From: Haloferax sulfurifontis ATCC BAA-897
GTDB taxonomy: Archaea > Halobacteriota > Halobacteria > Halobacteriales > Haloferacaceae
NCBI RefSeq assembly: GCF_000337835.1
Contig: NZ_AOLM01000021.1
Span: forward strand, 23,301 to 87,300
Length of the DNA: 64,000 nucleotides
Reading direction: 5' to 3'
How positions within the stretch are numbered: position 1 is the stretch's first letter; every line of letters starts with the position of its first letter. Position numbers and translations under genes: made by a program. This document shows positions 53,954 through 62,976 of this stretch, one piece after another. The notes under the pieces were generated by a model. That model was not told the DNA's origin. It did no database searches and saw only the letters and a program-made list of their open reading frames with translations.

Positions 53954-53956
53954 ATT

Positions 53957-53972
53957 TTTAGGTTGGCCTAAA
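53957..53972. promoter_or_regulatory. DtxR/IdeR-like inverted repeat
   Basis: TTTAGG-TTGG-CCTAAA has perfect six-base arms and resembles the DtxR/IdeR-type metal-regulator operator, which contains TTAGG and CCTAA half-sites. It lies 4 bases upstream of the ATG at 53953 (minus strand) and about 500 bases upstream of the start of the minus-strand SHOCT gene. Iron or manganese control is inferred from the motif alone. Confidence 0.5.
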
Positions 53973-54090
53973 TAAACATAGTCGTTGCGGTCGGCGCGCG
54001 TCCGGTTTCCGGGGGACATCCGCGACGGCCGCCCGGTTGAATCCCCTCCGTTTCGCCTGCAACGCCCTGACTGTCCCGATTTCCGACGCG

Positions 54091-54474
54091 TCAGTCGCGT
54101 TCGAGTCGCTCGCGGCGGCGGTCGAACTCGTCGTCGTCGATGTCGCCGCGGGCGTAGGCCCGGCGGAGTTCGTCGAACGCGCTATCGCTCCCGTCGCTCC
54201 CGTCGCGCAGGGCGCGGAACAGGAGGACGCCGCCGGCGACGACCACCGCGAAGACGAGCAGTTGGCCGAGGATTCCCATCCCCCACATCCACCACGGGAC
54301 GGTCCCGCCGGTTCCGCCGTGCATCCACGTGTCGTGCATCCAGCCGCCGCCCCACCCCATCGGCATGCCGCCGCCGAGGCCGGCCATCCCGAAGAGGGCG
54401 GGGAGCGCGAACAGCGCGGCCAGCGCGAGCAGGACGATGCCCGCGAGTCGCGTCGAGTCGTTTGTCGTCGTCAT
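54091..54474 (-). CDS. SHOCT-domain membrane protein
   Basis: A 127-residue protein with two hydrophobic segments (about residues 10-33 and 65-88). Between them lies a Gly/Trp/Met/His loop (MGWGGGWMHDTWMHGG) that may face out and could bind metal. The C-terminal 30 residues are a SHOCT motif (FDELRRAYARGDIDDDEFDRRRERL), typical of short membrane-bound proteins with an oligomerisation role. The start ATG 54474 is in the more conserved position. Confidence 0.85.
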   Translation of the reverse strand: MTTTNDSTRLAGIVLLALAALFALPALFGMAGLGGGMPMGWGGGWMHDTWMHGGTGGTVPWWMWGMGILGQLLVFAVVVAGGVLLFRALRDGSDGSDSAFDELRRAYARGDIDDDEFDRRRERLERD

Positions 54475-54666
54475 GGTGTTCACCGAGGCGGTGGTGGCCG
54501 CCTCACAGATACCAGTACGCGCTCCACGCTTAGGACGATTGTCGCTTCGACGCTTCGGGTCCGACGGGGGATGAAGGTTCGATTTCGTCGGTTTGTCCTC
54601 GCCCGAACTTTGGAATCTTCGACGCGGGCGAGTCCGACGATCGATCGGACCGCGGCTCGTGATTCC

Positions 54667-54686
54667 GAACCGACAGCTGTCGGTTC
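54667..54686. promoter_or_regulatory. 20-bp perfect palindrome upstream of a PAS histidine kinase
   Basis: GAACCGACAG and its reverse complement CTGTCGGTTC meet with no spacer. The site ends 31 bases before the kinase ATG (54717). It overlaps a second inverted repeat, GGTTCA-TACT-TGAACC (54682-54697). The position and symmetry fit an operator for a dimeric regulator. The rest of 54475-54716 has no gene. Confidence 0.6.
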
Positions 54687-54716
54687 ATACTTGAACCTCG
54701 CTGTCCTCTCGCCGGT

Positions 54717-56831
54717 ATGCCTGGTCGGTTGCACGTCCTCGTCGTCAGCGAGGACGCCGCCGTTCGCGAGCGTCTCGCCGACGAGCTTCCCGATTTCGTC
54801 GGCGACTCGACGACCGATGTCCGCGTCTCGACCGCCGACAGCCCCGACGGAACCCGCGCGGAACTCGAACGCGCCCGCATCGACTGTCTCGTCGTCTCGA
54901 CGGAGGTCGCGGACTCGGAGGGGCAACCGCGCGTCTCGAAGCGCCGCGTCGACGGTGTTCCGCGCGTCTCGTGCGAGGTGGCGACCGTCGCCGACCGCGA
55001 CCGCGACCTCGACACGCTCGGCCTCGCCGTCTACGACGCCGCTCGCACCGCCGTCGGCTCGCTCGACCACCGCGCGCTCTTCGAGGCCGTCAACGTCGGG
55101 CTCGCGGTTCGGAACCTCGAAACGCTCGAACTCGTCGACATCAACCAACACTACCTGGACATCCTCGGCATCGACCGCGAGTCGGTCCTCGACACGAGTC
55201 CGACGTACGTGACCCCGGACGTCCCCGGCTACGATTCCGAGCGCGCCTTCGACGAGGTCGAGACCGCCCGCGAGGAGGGCGAAAACGCCTTCACGTGGCC
55301 CATCGAGAACGCCGCCGGCGACACCGTCTGGATTCGCGTGAGCCTCACCGTCGCCGAGATTTCGGGGCGGGACCGACTCATCTCGACGGTCGAAGACGTG
55401 ACCGCAGAGCGCCGCCGAGAGCGCGACCTCGAGGCGTTCAAGGGCGCGGTCGACGCCGTCGACGCCGGCGTCGCAATCACGGAACACGACAAACACGTGT
55501 ACGTCAACGAGGCCGCGGCCGACATCTGCGGCTACCCGGACGCCGAGGCGATGCTCGGGACCGGCTGGGGCCACCTCCACGACGAGGCGGAACTCGAACG
55601 CCTGCGGGAGACGGTGCCGCCCGCGCTCGAAGCCGACGGGAAGTGGCAGGGAGAGGTGGCGATTCGCCGGCCCGGCGGCGTGCTCGTTCCGGCTCGGTTC
55701 TCCATCACGTCGCTCGAAGGCGACCGGAACGTCATCGTCTTCCAGAGCCTCTCCGAGCAGAAGGCCCGCGAGGACGAACTCGAACGGAGCCGCGACTTCC
55801 TCGAACGCACCCAGCGCATCTCGAAGGTGGGCGGCTGGGAACTCGACCTCGCGACCGACGCGCTGGCGTGGACCGACCAGACGAAGCGCATCCACGAGGT
55901 GCCGCTCGACTACGAGCCCACGGTCGACGACGCCGTCGAGTTCTACGCCACGGAGGAGCGAGACCGGGTCCGCGAGCTGTTGGACCGCTGTCTGTCCGCG
56001 GGCGTCCCGTGGGAAGACGAGTTCCGACTGGTCACCGCCGAGGGGTCGGAGCTGTGGGTCCGCTCCCGCGGCGAGCCGGTCATCCGAGACGGCCGAGTGG
56101 CGGCGCTCAGGGGGACGATTCAGGACGTGACCGCCCGCCGGACCCGGGAGGACGAACTCGAACGGATGAACGCCGAACTGGAGGCGCTGAACCGAATCGT
56201 CCGCCACGACATCCGCAACGACATGGCCGTCGTCGTCGGCTGGGCGGAGCTCCTCCGCGAACACGTCGACGAGGAGGGCGCAGACATCCTCTCGCGCATC
56301 CTCTCGACGGGTCGCCACACCACCGAGATAACCGAGGTCGCCCGCGACCTCATGGAGACGATGAGCGGCGGCGGCGTCGAGACCCGCCCGATGTCGCTTT
56401 CGAACGCCGTCGAGCGCGAACTCGCGGTCCGCCGCGAGGCGTTTCCCCACGCGACGTTCGAGGTCGACGGCGCGATTCCGGACGTGGCGGTGCGCGCGAA
56501 CCCGCTTATCGCGTCGGTGCTCGGCAACCTCCTCAACAACGCCGTCCAGCACAACGCCGACGACACCGTCGTCACCGTCTCGGCGACCGTGGACGACGAC
56601 GCCCGGACGGCGGTCGTCCGCATCGCCGACGACGGCTCGGGCATCCCCGACGCGCGGAAGTCGGTCGTCTTCGGCAAGGGCGAGAAGGGACTGGAGAGCA
56701 CCGGCACCGGCCTCGGGCTCTACCTCGTCCACCAGCTGGTCGACTCGTTCGGCGGCGAGGTCCACTTCGAGGACAACGACCCGACGGGGACGGTGGCCGT
56801 CGTCGCCATCCCGCTGGCGGCGGTCGACTGA
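54717..56831 (+). CDS. Multi-PAS sensor histidine kinase with receiver-like N-terminus
   Basis: A 704-residue cytoplasmic kinase. Residues 1-110 look like a divergent receiver domain (RLHVLVVSEDAAVRERLADELPDF). PAS domains follow at about 115-240 (DVTAERRRE end), 245-360 and 370-490 (DVTARRTRE end). The histidine is in NRIVRHDIRNDMAVVVGWAELL, followed by N box GNLLNNAVQHNADD and G boxes DDGSGIPDARKSVVFGKGEKG and GTGLGLYLVHQ. The layout mirrors the broken kinase at 37933. No transmembrane segment is present, so it senses an internal signal. A cognate regulator is not next to it. Confidence 0.9.
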   Translation: MPGRLHVLVVSEDAAVRERLADELPDFVGDSTTDVRVSTADSPDGTRAELERARIDCLVVSTEVADSEGQPRVSKRRVDGVPRVSCEVATVADRDRDLDTLGLAVYDAARTAVGSLDHRALFEAVNVGLAVRNLETLELVDINQHYLDILGIDRESVLDTSPTYVTPDVPGYDSERAFDEVETAREEGENAFTWPIENAAGDTVWIRVSLTVAEISGRDRLISTVEDVTAERRRERDLEAFKGAVDAVDAGVAITEHDKHVYVNEAAADICGYPDAEAMLGTGWGHLHDEAELERLRETVPPALEADGKWQGEVAIRRPGGVLVPARFSITSLEGDRNVIVFQSLSEQKAREDELERSRDFLERTQRISKVGGWELDLATDALAWTDQTKRIHEVPLDYEPTVDDAVEFYATEERDRVRELLDRCLSAGVPWEDEFRLVTAEGSELWVRSRGEPVIRDGRVAALRGTIQDVTARRTREDELERMNAELEALNRIVRHDIRNDMAVVVGWAELLREHVDEEGADILSRILSTGRHTTEITEVARDLMETMSGGGVETRPMSLSNAVERELAVRREAFPHATFEVDGAIPDVAVRANPLIASVLGNLLNNAVQHNADDTVVTVSATVDDDARTAVVRIADDGSGIPDARKSVVFGKGEKGLESTGTGLGLYLVHQLVDSFGGEVHFEDNDPTGTVAVVAIPLAAVD

Positions 56832-56844
56832 GCCGCCCCCCGGC

Positions 56845-57120
56845 TCAGACCGTGTCGGTCGGCTCGTGGGACTCGGCCATCTCGCTCGCGGCGGCCGCGT
56901 AGGTTTCTCTCGTCTCCTCGTCGCCGACGCGGCCCAGTTCGTCCTCGGGCACGTCGACGGCGGCGTAGGTGTCGCGCGCGTCGGACTCGAAGCTCGTCAG
57001 CGAGCGCTCCTTCCGATGGTAGCGCGTCCCGTCGGTGGTCGCGTACACGAGGATGATGATGTTCTGTTCGTCGTCCGAGTAGGTCCGTTCGACAAGCCAC
57101 GTCCGCACGTCGTTCGCCAT
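56845..57120 (-). CDS. Conserved haloarchaeal protein
   Basis: A 91-residue acidic protein with a basic-aromatic N-terminal half (VRTWLVERTYSDDEQNIIILVYATTDGTRYHRKERSLTSF). I recognise it only as a small haloarchaeal-specific protein. It is convergent with the histidine kinase, 13 bases away, and its start ATG 57120 is 45 bases past the stop of the minus-strand Lrp gene. It is probably co-transcribed after that regulator, since both read leftward. Confidence 0.72.
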   Translation of the reverse strand: MANDVRTWLVERTYSDDEQNIIILVYATTDGTRYHRKERSLTSFESDARDTYAAVDVPEDELGRVGDEETRETYAAAASEMAESHEPTDTV

Positions 57121-57164
57121 GGTCGACGGTACGGCCCGAACCCTGATACGCTCCCGGCCGATTC

Positions 57165-57653
57165 TCAGTCCTCGATACCCAACTCGTCGAGGAGCGTCTC
57201 CAGCGTGTAGCTCTGGAGCGCCCGGTGGCTGTCGCGCATCGAGGAGATGACGAACGTCGAGTTCGTTCGCTCGACCTCCGGCGTCGCCTCGAAGTCGCTG
57301 ATGAGGCGCTCCACGCGGTCGGAGTCCGCGAGGTGGGCGACGACGATGAAGTCCGTCTCACCCATCGTGAAGTAGAGCTGTGTGACGCCCTCTATCTCCA
57401 GCAGTTTGTTCCCGACTTCCTCGTACGACCCGCTGTAGTCTGCCAGCACTTCCACGACCACGGTGACGCCGAGTCCGAACGCCTCTAAGTCGATGTCGTA
57501 GAGGTCGTTTTCGATGACGCCGTCGTCTTTCAGGTTGTTCAGGCGGTAGTGGATGGTCGAGACGGGGATGTCCGTCGCTTCGTGTAGCTTCTCGGGACTG
57601 CCCGTCCCGAGGTCCGCGATGGCCTTCAACAGGCGCACGTCGCGTTCGTCCAT
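57165..57653 (-). CDS. Lrp/AsnC-family transcriptional regulator
   Basis: A 162-residue feast/famine regulator. The N-terminal HTH is seen in DERDVRLLKAIADLGTGSPEKLHEATDIPVSTIHYRLNNLKDDGVI. The C-terminal RAM domain includes VEVLADYSGSYEEVGNKLLEIEGVTQLYFTMGETDFIVVAHLADSDRVERLI. The start is ATG 57653. It is divergent to an EamA transporter at 57856, with a 202-bp gap that contains AT-rich stretches near 57725-57790, so it may control that exporter. Other Lrp targets are possible. Confidence 0.92.
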   Translation of the reverse strand: MDERDVRLLKAIADLGTGSPEKLHEATDIPVSTIHYRLNNLKDDGVIENDLYDIDLEAFGLGVTVVVEVLADYSGSYEEVGNKLLEIEGVTQLYFTMGETDFIVVAHLADSDRVERLISDFEATPEVERTNSTFVISSMRDSHRALQSYTLETLLDELGIED

Positions 57654-57855
57654 ACCCTCCCGTTGCGGTCGGTGACGTAAGTCCTTGTTCTGTCCGCCGT
57701 TTTCGCCACCTCTCGAACCCAATCGAACTATCACGGATTATACGGCGTCTGCTACAGCTATACACGGAAAATATATTCTAAACTCCAACTCAATCAGAAT
57801 CTCTTGTAGAAGACTTTAACAAGCCGCGTCTCTGAGAACTGAAACAGATTCGACT

Positions 57856-58803
57856 ATGACGCGAACCACTTGGAGAAACATTCCGACGACGCCCCTGCTT
57901 TTCGTCGCGCTCGCGGCGATGTGGGGCACCTCGTTCGTCGCCATCGAGGTCGGCCTGGAGTTCTTCCCGACGCTCTCTTTCGCCGCGCTCCGCTACGAAC
58001 TCGCGGGCCTCGTGATGCTGGCGTACGCCTGCTACTCGACTGACCGCTGGCGGCCGGAGACGAGAGACGAACTGCTCGCGACCGCCATCGGCGCGGTGTT
58101 CATCATCGCCGCCCACCACGGCCTGCTGTACCTCGGACAGGAACACGTCCCCGGCGCGGTAGCCTCTATCATCATCAGCCTCTCGCCCATCCTGACCGCC
58201 GTGTTCGCCTCGTTCGTCCTCACCGAGGGCTCGCTGGGGCGGACCGGCACGGTGGGACTCCTCGCCGGCTTCGCCGGCGTCGTCCTCGTCGCCGACCCCG
58301 TCTCGGCGTTCTCCGGGTCGGCCGGTTCGACGCAGGGCCTCGGCATCGTCCTCATCTTCCTCGCCGCGGTGTCGTTCGCGCTCGGCGCGGTCCTCACCCG
58401 CCCGCTCCGGACGGACCTCCCCGTCCAGTCGATGCAGGCGTGGGCGATGCTCGGCGGCGGCGTCCTGCTCCACGGCTGGGCGCTCGCCAACGGCGAGTCG
58501 CTTTCGGCCATCGAACTCGCCCCCGCCGGCATCGCGTCGTTCCTCTATCTGACGCTCGTCTCCGGCGCGGTGGCGTTCCTCCTCTACTTCGAACTCTTGG
58601 ACCGCCTCGGGCCGACCGAACTCAACCTCATCGGCTACGTCGAACCCGTGGTCGCGGCGCTCATGAGCTGGGCGCTCCTCGGCCACGTCATCGACGCGAC
58701 GGCGCTCGTCGGCTTCGGAGCCATCTTCTTCGGCTTCGCGGCGATGAAAAAGGAGACGCTGGTGTCCGTCGCCGTCGCGGTCCGGCGGCGGGTCGCCGCG
58801 TAA
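57856..58803 (+). CDS. EamA/DMT-family transporter
   Basis: A 315-residue ten-segment drug/metabolite transporter with two EamA repeats. The N-terminal repeat begins FVALAAMWGTSFVAIEVGLEFFPTLSFAALRY. The second repeat begins IVLIFLAAVSFALGAVLTRPL, and the late motif GPTELNLIGYVEPVVAALMSWALLGH is the family sign (Pro in helix 9). It exports small metabolites or amino acids in the family. An Lrp regulator is divergent, a pattern common for amino-acid exporters. It ends 75 bases before the convergent SnoaL-like gene. Confidence 0.9.
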   Translation: MTRTTWRNIPTTPLLFVALAAMWGTSFVAIEVGLEFFPTLSFAALRYELAGLVMLAYACYSTDRWRPETRDELLATAIGAVFIIAAHHGLLYLGQEHVPGAVASIIISLSPILTAVFASFVLTEGSLGRTGTVGLLAGFAGVVLVADPVSAFSGSAGSTQGLGIVLIFLAAVSFALGAVLTRPLRTDLPVQSMQAWAMLGGGVLLHGWALANGESLSAIELAPAGIASFLYLTLVSGAVAFLLYFELLDRLGPTELNLIGYVEPVVAALMSWALLGHVIDATALVGFGAIFFGFAAMKKETLVSVAVAVRRRVAA

Positions 58804-58878
58804 GTTCTGTTTCGGCCTGCTGTCTCCGTTTTCGGTTCTGTTGCGCTCCGTTGACCTGAAGAGAAACGCCCCGCGCGC

Positions 58879-59301
58879 TCACTCTTCGAGGAACCCGAGC
58901 TGTTCGGCAATCTCTCGCGGGTCGTAGTACATCCGCTCTTCCTGTATCTCGCCATCCTCGATGACGAACTTCGACATCCCCCTGTGTTCGAACGTGCGGC
59001 CGGTCGGGGAGAGCCCGTTGAACTCCCCTTCGTGCGTGCCCGTCCCCGTCCACTCGGTCATGACTATCTCCTCGCCTTCGAGCGCGGCCTCGGGGGTAAT
59101 CGTGAAGTCGGGGAACGCGGTTCGGAGTTGACGAACGTACGCTTCGAAGGCGTCCGGCCCGCGAACTTCGCCGCCCGGAGCGCTCGGTTCGTAGGCCACG
59201 AACGAATCGGAGAGGACGTCTATCTTCGAGAACTCCCCGTGCCACAGCGCGAGGTAGTCACTCATGGCCTGTTCGTGTTTGGTTACGGTGGTCTCGGTCA
59301 T
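58879..59301 (-). CDS. SnoaL-like ester cyclase/NTF2-fold protein
   Basis: A 140-residue alpha+beta-cone protein. The SnoaL-like pattern is FVAYEPSAPGGEVRGPDAFEAYVRQLRTAFPDFTITPEAALEGEEIVMTEWTGTGTHEGEFNGLSPTGRTFEHRGMSKFVIEDGEI. This family includes polyketide cyclases and many small uncharacterised enzymes. The start could be ATG 59301 or ATG 59310. It lies between two EamA transporters. The 59302-59462 gap upstream is AT-rich and promoter-like. Confidence 0.85.
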   Translation of the reverse strand: MTETTVTKHEQAMSDYLALWHGEFSKIDVLSDSFVAYEPSAPGGEVRGPDAFEAYVRQLRTAFPDFTITPEAALEGEEIVMTEWTGTGTHEGEFNGLSPTGRTFEHRGMSKFVIEDGEIQEERMYYDPREIAEQLGFLEE

Positions 59302-59462
59302 GGTTCTCATGATAATTCGAGCCAAAGAGATATATCGTTGTCAGGTGTCTCTCGGACTGCGAGAACCGCTTTCGCTCGACTGTCGGTGACCGAGACGTGC
59401 GTTCTGTTCAGCACGACTTCGACAACCTATCAGCAAGAAAGAATCTCAAAAAGACTGTGTTC

Positions 59463-60383
59463 TCACTCGGCTTCCGCGGGGACGCTTCCCCGGAGGCCGA
59501 CCACCCGAGCGACGCTCTCGCGCTGGACCAAGACGAACCCCGAGAGGATGACCCCGAAGCCGAGGACGGTCGCCGGCGAGACGGTCTCGCCGAGGAACGC
59601 CCACCCGGTGACGGTGGCGACGACGGGCATCGCGTAGGCGACGAGGTTGCCGCGGACGGGACCGGCCTCCGCGAGGAGCGCGAAGTAGACCGGGTAGGCC
59701 GCGGCGGTCGCGGGCATGCCGACGTAGAGAATCGCGGCGACGAGCTCCGGCGACCACGCGACCTGCGCGACCGACTCGCCGAGGCCGAGGCTCGCGGCGT
59801 GGATGCCGACGGCGGCGGCCGCCATCGCCCACGCGGTCTGCGGGAGCGTCCCGATAGAGGGTCCGACGCGCTTGAGCAGGACGGTTCCGAGGGCGACCGA
59901 CAGCGCCGAACAGACGATGAGCGCCTGTCCGACGCTCCCGCCGCCGAGGACGCTCTGGGGGCCGACGATGACGACGACGCCGACGAGTCCGAGCAGGATG
60001 CCGGCGGCGTCGACCGCCGAGATGCGCGCGTCGTCGAGGAGCAACACGGCGAACACCGGGGAGGCGACGGGCATGATGCTGTACATCACGGCGGCCGCGC
60101 CGGTCGTCGCGTGCTGTTGGCCGAGGAAGAGAAACACGTTGTTCGCCCCGAGGACGAACGCGGCGCTGGCCAGGATGCCGAGGGCGTCGGCGCGGGTCCG
60201 CGGGAGCCAGTAGCCGCCGCGGACGGCGACGAGCGTCAGGAGGACGACGGCGGCGACGTCGACGCGGAAGGCGGCGAACAGCACCGGCGGGACCGAGCCG
60301 ATGGCGGCCTTGATGCCGACGAAGGAGGTGCCGAACAGCACCGCGGCCGCGACGAAGAGAACGAGGGTCCGGTGACGGCTCAC
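59463..60383 (-). CDS. EamA/DMT-family transporter
   Basis: A 306-residue ten-segment transporter from GTG 60383. The first repeat begins LVLFVAAAVLFGTSFVGIKAAIGSVPPVLFAAFRV. The second begins VGQALIVCSALSVALGTVLLKRVG, and AGPVRGNLVAYAMPVVATVTGWAFLGETV matches the DMT signature. A longer frame starts at ATG 60500, adding a cysteine- and proline-rich 39 residues. The lower third-position GC there makes this less likely, but a TATA-like element sits about 24 bases before 60500, so it is not excluded. It is a paralogue of the transporter at 57856. Confidence 0.87.
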   Translation of the reverse strand: MSRHRTLVLFVAAAVLFGTSFVGIKAAIGSVPPVLFAAFRVDVAAVVLLTLVAVRGGYWLPRTRADALGILASAAFVLGANNVFLFLGQQHATTGAAAVMYSIMPVASPVFAVLLLDDARISAVDAAGILLGLVGVVVIVGPQSVLGGGSVGQALIVCSALSVALGTVLLKRVGPSIGTLPQTAWAMAAAAVGIHAASLGLGESVAQVAWSPELVAAILYVGMPATAAAYPVYFALLAEAGPVRGNLVAYAMPVVATVTGWAFLGETVSPATVLGFGVILSGFVLVQRESVARVVGLRGSVPAEAE

Positions 60384-60702
60384 GCCACCACCCCCCGCGC
60401 TGTGGCCGGCGTTCGATTCGCCGGGCGGGCGCGGGAGGTGGAGTGCGGTCGACGCTCGGTGCGTGGACGGCGTAGAGGCGTCGTCTGTATCACAACACAT
60501 CCTGCGACCCCCGAAGTCATATGTCTAACGATTACTCTCGTTGCAGTACGAATCGGCAGTTCGAGTCACCGTTTACCACGATTCGTTGACTAAACCGGGT
60601 TAGAAGTTATCACGGGTGGTGTTGTCACGCCCCGCCGAGAGTCGCGCGGCCGGTCGCGCCGCTCGGAGCGCCGGGACGCCGCAGAAAACCGGGAGACTGC
60701 GG

Positions 60703-60987
60703 TCAGTCGCGCTGTTCGGCTTCGACGCGGTCGGCGTGCTTTTCGAGGTCGGCCGCGAGCTTTCGGGCCTCCTCGGGCGACAGCGTCAGCTTGTCCGCGT
60801 GCGGCGCGAGCGCGTCGAGTTGCGTCCAGTCGAGTTCGAGTTCGAGGGTAATCTCGTCGGGGTGCTTCCGCGGCGAGGTGACGTTGCACACGGCGAACGC
60901 CGACTCCTCGAAGTCGTGGCCCGTCGCCGACGCGTCGACGAGGTCCAGCGTCGTGTAGGCGTTGACCTTCAGGATTCGGTCTGGCAT
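60703..60987 (-). CDS. DUF6360 family protein
   Basis: A 94-residue haloarchaeal protein of the DUF6360 family, recognisable by the start MPDRILKVNAYTTLDLVDA. It has an SP-P-type middle (SPRKHPDEITLELELDWTQLDAL) and an acidic amphipathic C-terminal helix (SPEEARKLAADLEKHADRVEAEQ). There is no known activity. It sits 122 bases downstream of the nitrite reductase stop on the same strand, so co-transcription is possible but not shown. Confidence 0.85.
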   Translation of the reverse strand: MPDRILKVNAYTTLDLVDASATGHDFEESAFAVCNVTSPRKHPDEITLELELDWTQLDALAPHADKLTLSPEEARKLAADLEKHADRVEAEQRD

Positions 60988-61109
60988 CTGTGAGTAGTGT
61001 ATGGTGTCGTCGTAAATAGGTAGCGCGGCGACGAGTCGTCGCCGACGGGCGTCGATGGTGGGAGGCGAACGCCGAACGCGGCGCGCGCTGTCGTCAGCCG
61101 GCGACCCGC

Positions 61110-62888
61110 TCAGTCGTCGCTCGTGATGGGCGTGCCGTCGGCGCGGGTCGGCGCGGGGCTCGCGTCGAGGCTGTCGTCGTCGGCGTAGGGGTACCACGTG
61201 CGCTTCGTGTTGTGCATCATCGGGTCCTCGTAGCTGGTCTCTTCGGGTTCGACCAGTTCGGCGAGCTCTTCTTCGTCCGTCCGGGCGACGAACTCGCGGA
61301 ACGTCTCGTCGCCCTCGCGGCGCTCCTCGAAGTTCGCGAGCAGGTTCTTGATTGCCCCCGGCACCTCGTCGACGGGGACGCGCTGGGTGACCCACTCGGC
61401 GAAGTTCGGGTTTTCGCCGAGGCCGCCGCCGAGGCCGATGTCGAGCGCCTCGACCGGCTCGCCGTCTTTGCGGGTCTTCATTCCGCGGAGGCTGATGTCG
61501 GCAATCTGCGGCTGGGCGCAGGAGGCCGTACAGCCCGAGAGGTGGATGTGGAAGTCCTCGACGCCCGCGGGGAGTTCGACGTTCTCCTTGAGCCAGCGGG
61601 CGTAGCGGACCTGCCGGTTTTTCGTCTCCACGATGGAGAGCGAACAGAACTCGGTGCCCGTACAGGCGATGGAGCCGCGCATGAACGGGTGCGGGTCGGG
61701 CGAGTAGTGGTCGAGGAGGTCCTCGTCCTGCAATGCGTCGAGCTTCTCCTCGGGCACGTCGGTGATGATGACGTTCTGGCGCTGGGTGATGCGAATCTCG
61801 CCGGAGCCGTACTCGTCGGCGACGCGGGCGAGTTCCTTCGTGTCGTCGACGCCCATGCGGCCGACGAGAACGTCGAGTCCGACGTAGTAGTTGCCGTCGG
61901 CCTGCTCGTGGATGCCGACGTGGTCGGAGTGGCCGCCGTCGGCGTAGCCGGAGTTGTAGGAGTACTCCGAGCGCAGGTCGTCGCCGGCGGTCTCCAGTTC
62001 GAAGTCGACGTACTCCTCCTGGAGGACGTCGCGGAACTTCTCCGCGCCCCACTCGTCCATCAGGAACTTGATGCGGGCGTTGTAGCGGTTGTCGCGGTCG
62101 CCGTTCTCGCGGAACAGCGCGGAGATGGCTCCCGACACCTCGGGGGCCTGCTCGGGCGTCACGAACACGTCGATGTCGCGGGCGAGCCGCGGCTCGTTAC
62201 GCGAGAGGCCGCCGCCGATGCGGATGTTGAAGCCCTTCGTCTCCTCGCCGTCGATCTCCTTGGTCGCGGGTTCGAGCGCGAGGTCGTTGATGTCGCCCTG
62301 ACCACAGCCCTCGCGGCACCCGGTGACAGAGACCTTCCACTTGCGCGGGAGGTTCGAGTGGTCGTCGTTCCCCTTGAACGTCTCGTTGAGCTCCATCGCG
62401 ACGGGGAGCGCGTCGACGTGCTCGTGTTTGTCCTTGCCGGCGACGGGACAGCCGACGATGTTGCGCCACGAGTCACCGCAGGCCTGCTGGGTCGACAGGC
62501 CGACCGATTCGAGCTTGTCGAAGATTTCCGGGATGTCCTCCAGCTTAATCCAGTGGAGCTGAATCGACTGGCGGGTCGTCCAGTCGACGTAGCCGTTGCC
62601 GAAGATGGGGTTTTCGGCCGGGCCGCGGGCGTACTCGTCGGCGACCTCAGCGACGACCTCGGTCTGGCCGGGCGTCAGCACGCCGTTCGGCGTCCCGATG
62701 CGCATCATGAAGTACGACTCCTGTCCGTTGCGCTGGTGGTACAGCCCCCACCATTTGAAGCGCTCGAACCAGGCGTCTCGCTCGTCTTCCGGGATGGTGT
62801 CCCAGCCCTGCTCGGCGAATTCGAGCAGGTGCTCTCGTATCTCGTTACCGTAGACCTCCGACTTCCAGCGTTCGACGTCCGTGGGCAT
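61110..62888 (-). CDS. nirA: Ferredoxin-nitrite (or sulfite) reductase
   Basis: A 592-residue assimilatory sirohaem reductase that takes nitrite to ammonia with six electrons. The 4Fe-4S/sirohaem ligands are C409 and C415 (ACTGTEFC) plus C453 and C457 (GCTASC). Both ferredoxin-like half domains and the duplicated sirohaem-binding region are present (IGTPNGVLTPGQ, CRKGC-type CREGCGQGDIND, GGGLSRN, RQNVIITDV). The length fits nitrite reductase better than sulfite reductase, which is about 550-570 residues, but the two cannot be separated on sequence alone. The start is ATG 62888. Confidence 0.88.
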   Translation of the reverse strand: MPTDVERWKSEVYGNEIREHLLEFAEQGWDTIPEDERDAWFERFKWWGLYHQRNGQESYFMMRIGTPNGVLTPGQTEVVAEVADEYARGPAENPIFGNGYVDWTTRQSIQLHWIKLEDIPEIFDKLESVGLSTQQACGDSWRNIVGCPVAGKDKHEHVDALPVAMELNETFKGNDDHSNLPRKWKVSVTGCREGCGQGDINDLALEPATKEIDGEETKGFNIRIGGGLSRNEPRLARDIDVFVTPEQAPEVSGAISALFRENGDRDNRYNARIKFLMDEWGAEKFRDVLQEEYVDFELETAGDDLRSEYSYNSGYADGGHSDHVGIHEQADGNYYVGLDVLVGRMGVDDTKELARVADEYGSGEIRITQRQNVIITDVPEEKLDALQDEDLLDHYSPDPHPFMRGSIACTGTEFCSLSIVETKNRQVRYARWLKENVELPAGVEDFHIHLSGCTASCAQPQIADISLRGMKTRKDGEPVEALDIGLGGGLGENPNFAEWVTQRVPVDEVPGAIKNLLANFEERREGDETFREFVARTDEEELAELVEPEETSYEDPMMHNTKRTWYPYADDDSLDASPAPTRADGTPITSDD

Positions 62889-62976
62889 TCGTATGAATGT
62901 CCATATACGTGCCCACGTAAGGCCCCGAGCGTACCGTCAACCCTTCCCGGTGCTGGCCAAAAGCGGAGAATGTTGC

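Noticed and set aside
54480..56765. 761-residue minus-strand frame under the second histidine kinase
   Set aside because: It is the mirror of the plus-strand kinase, whose PAS and ATPase motifs are unmistakable.
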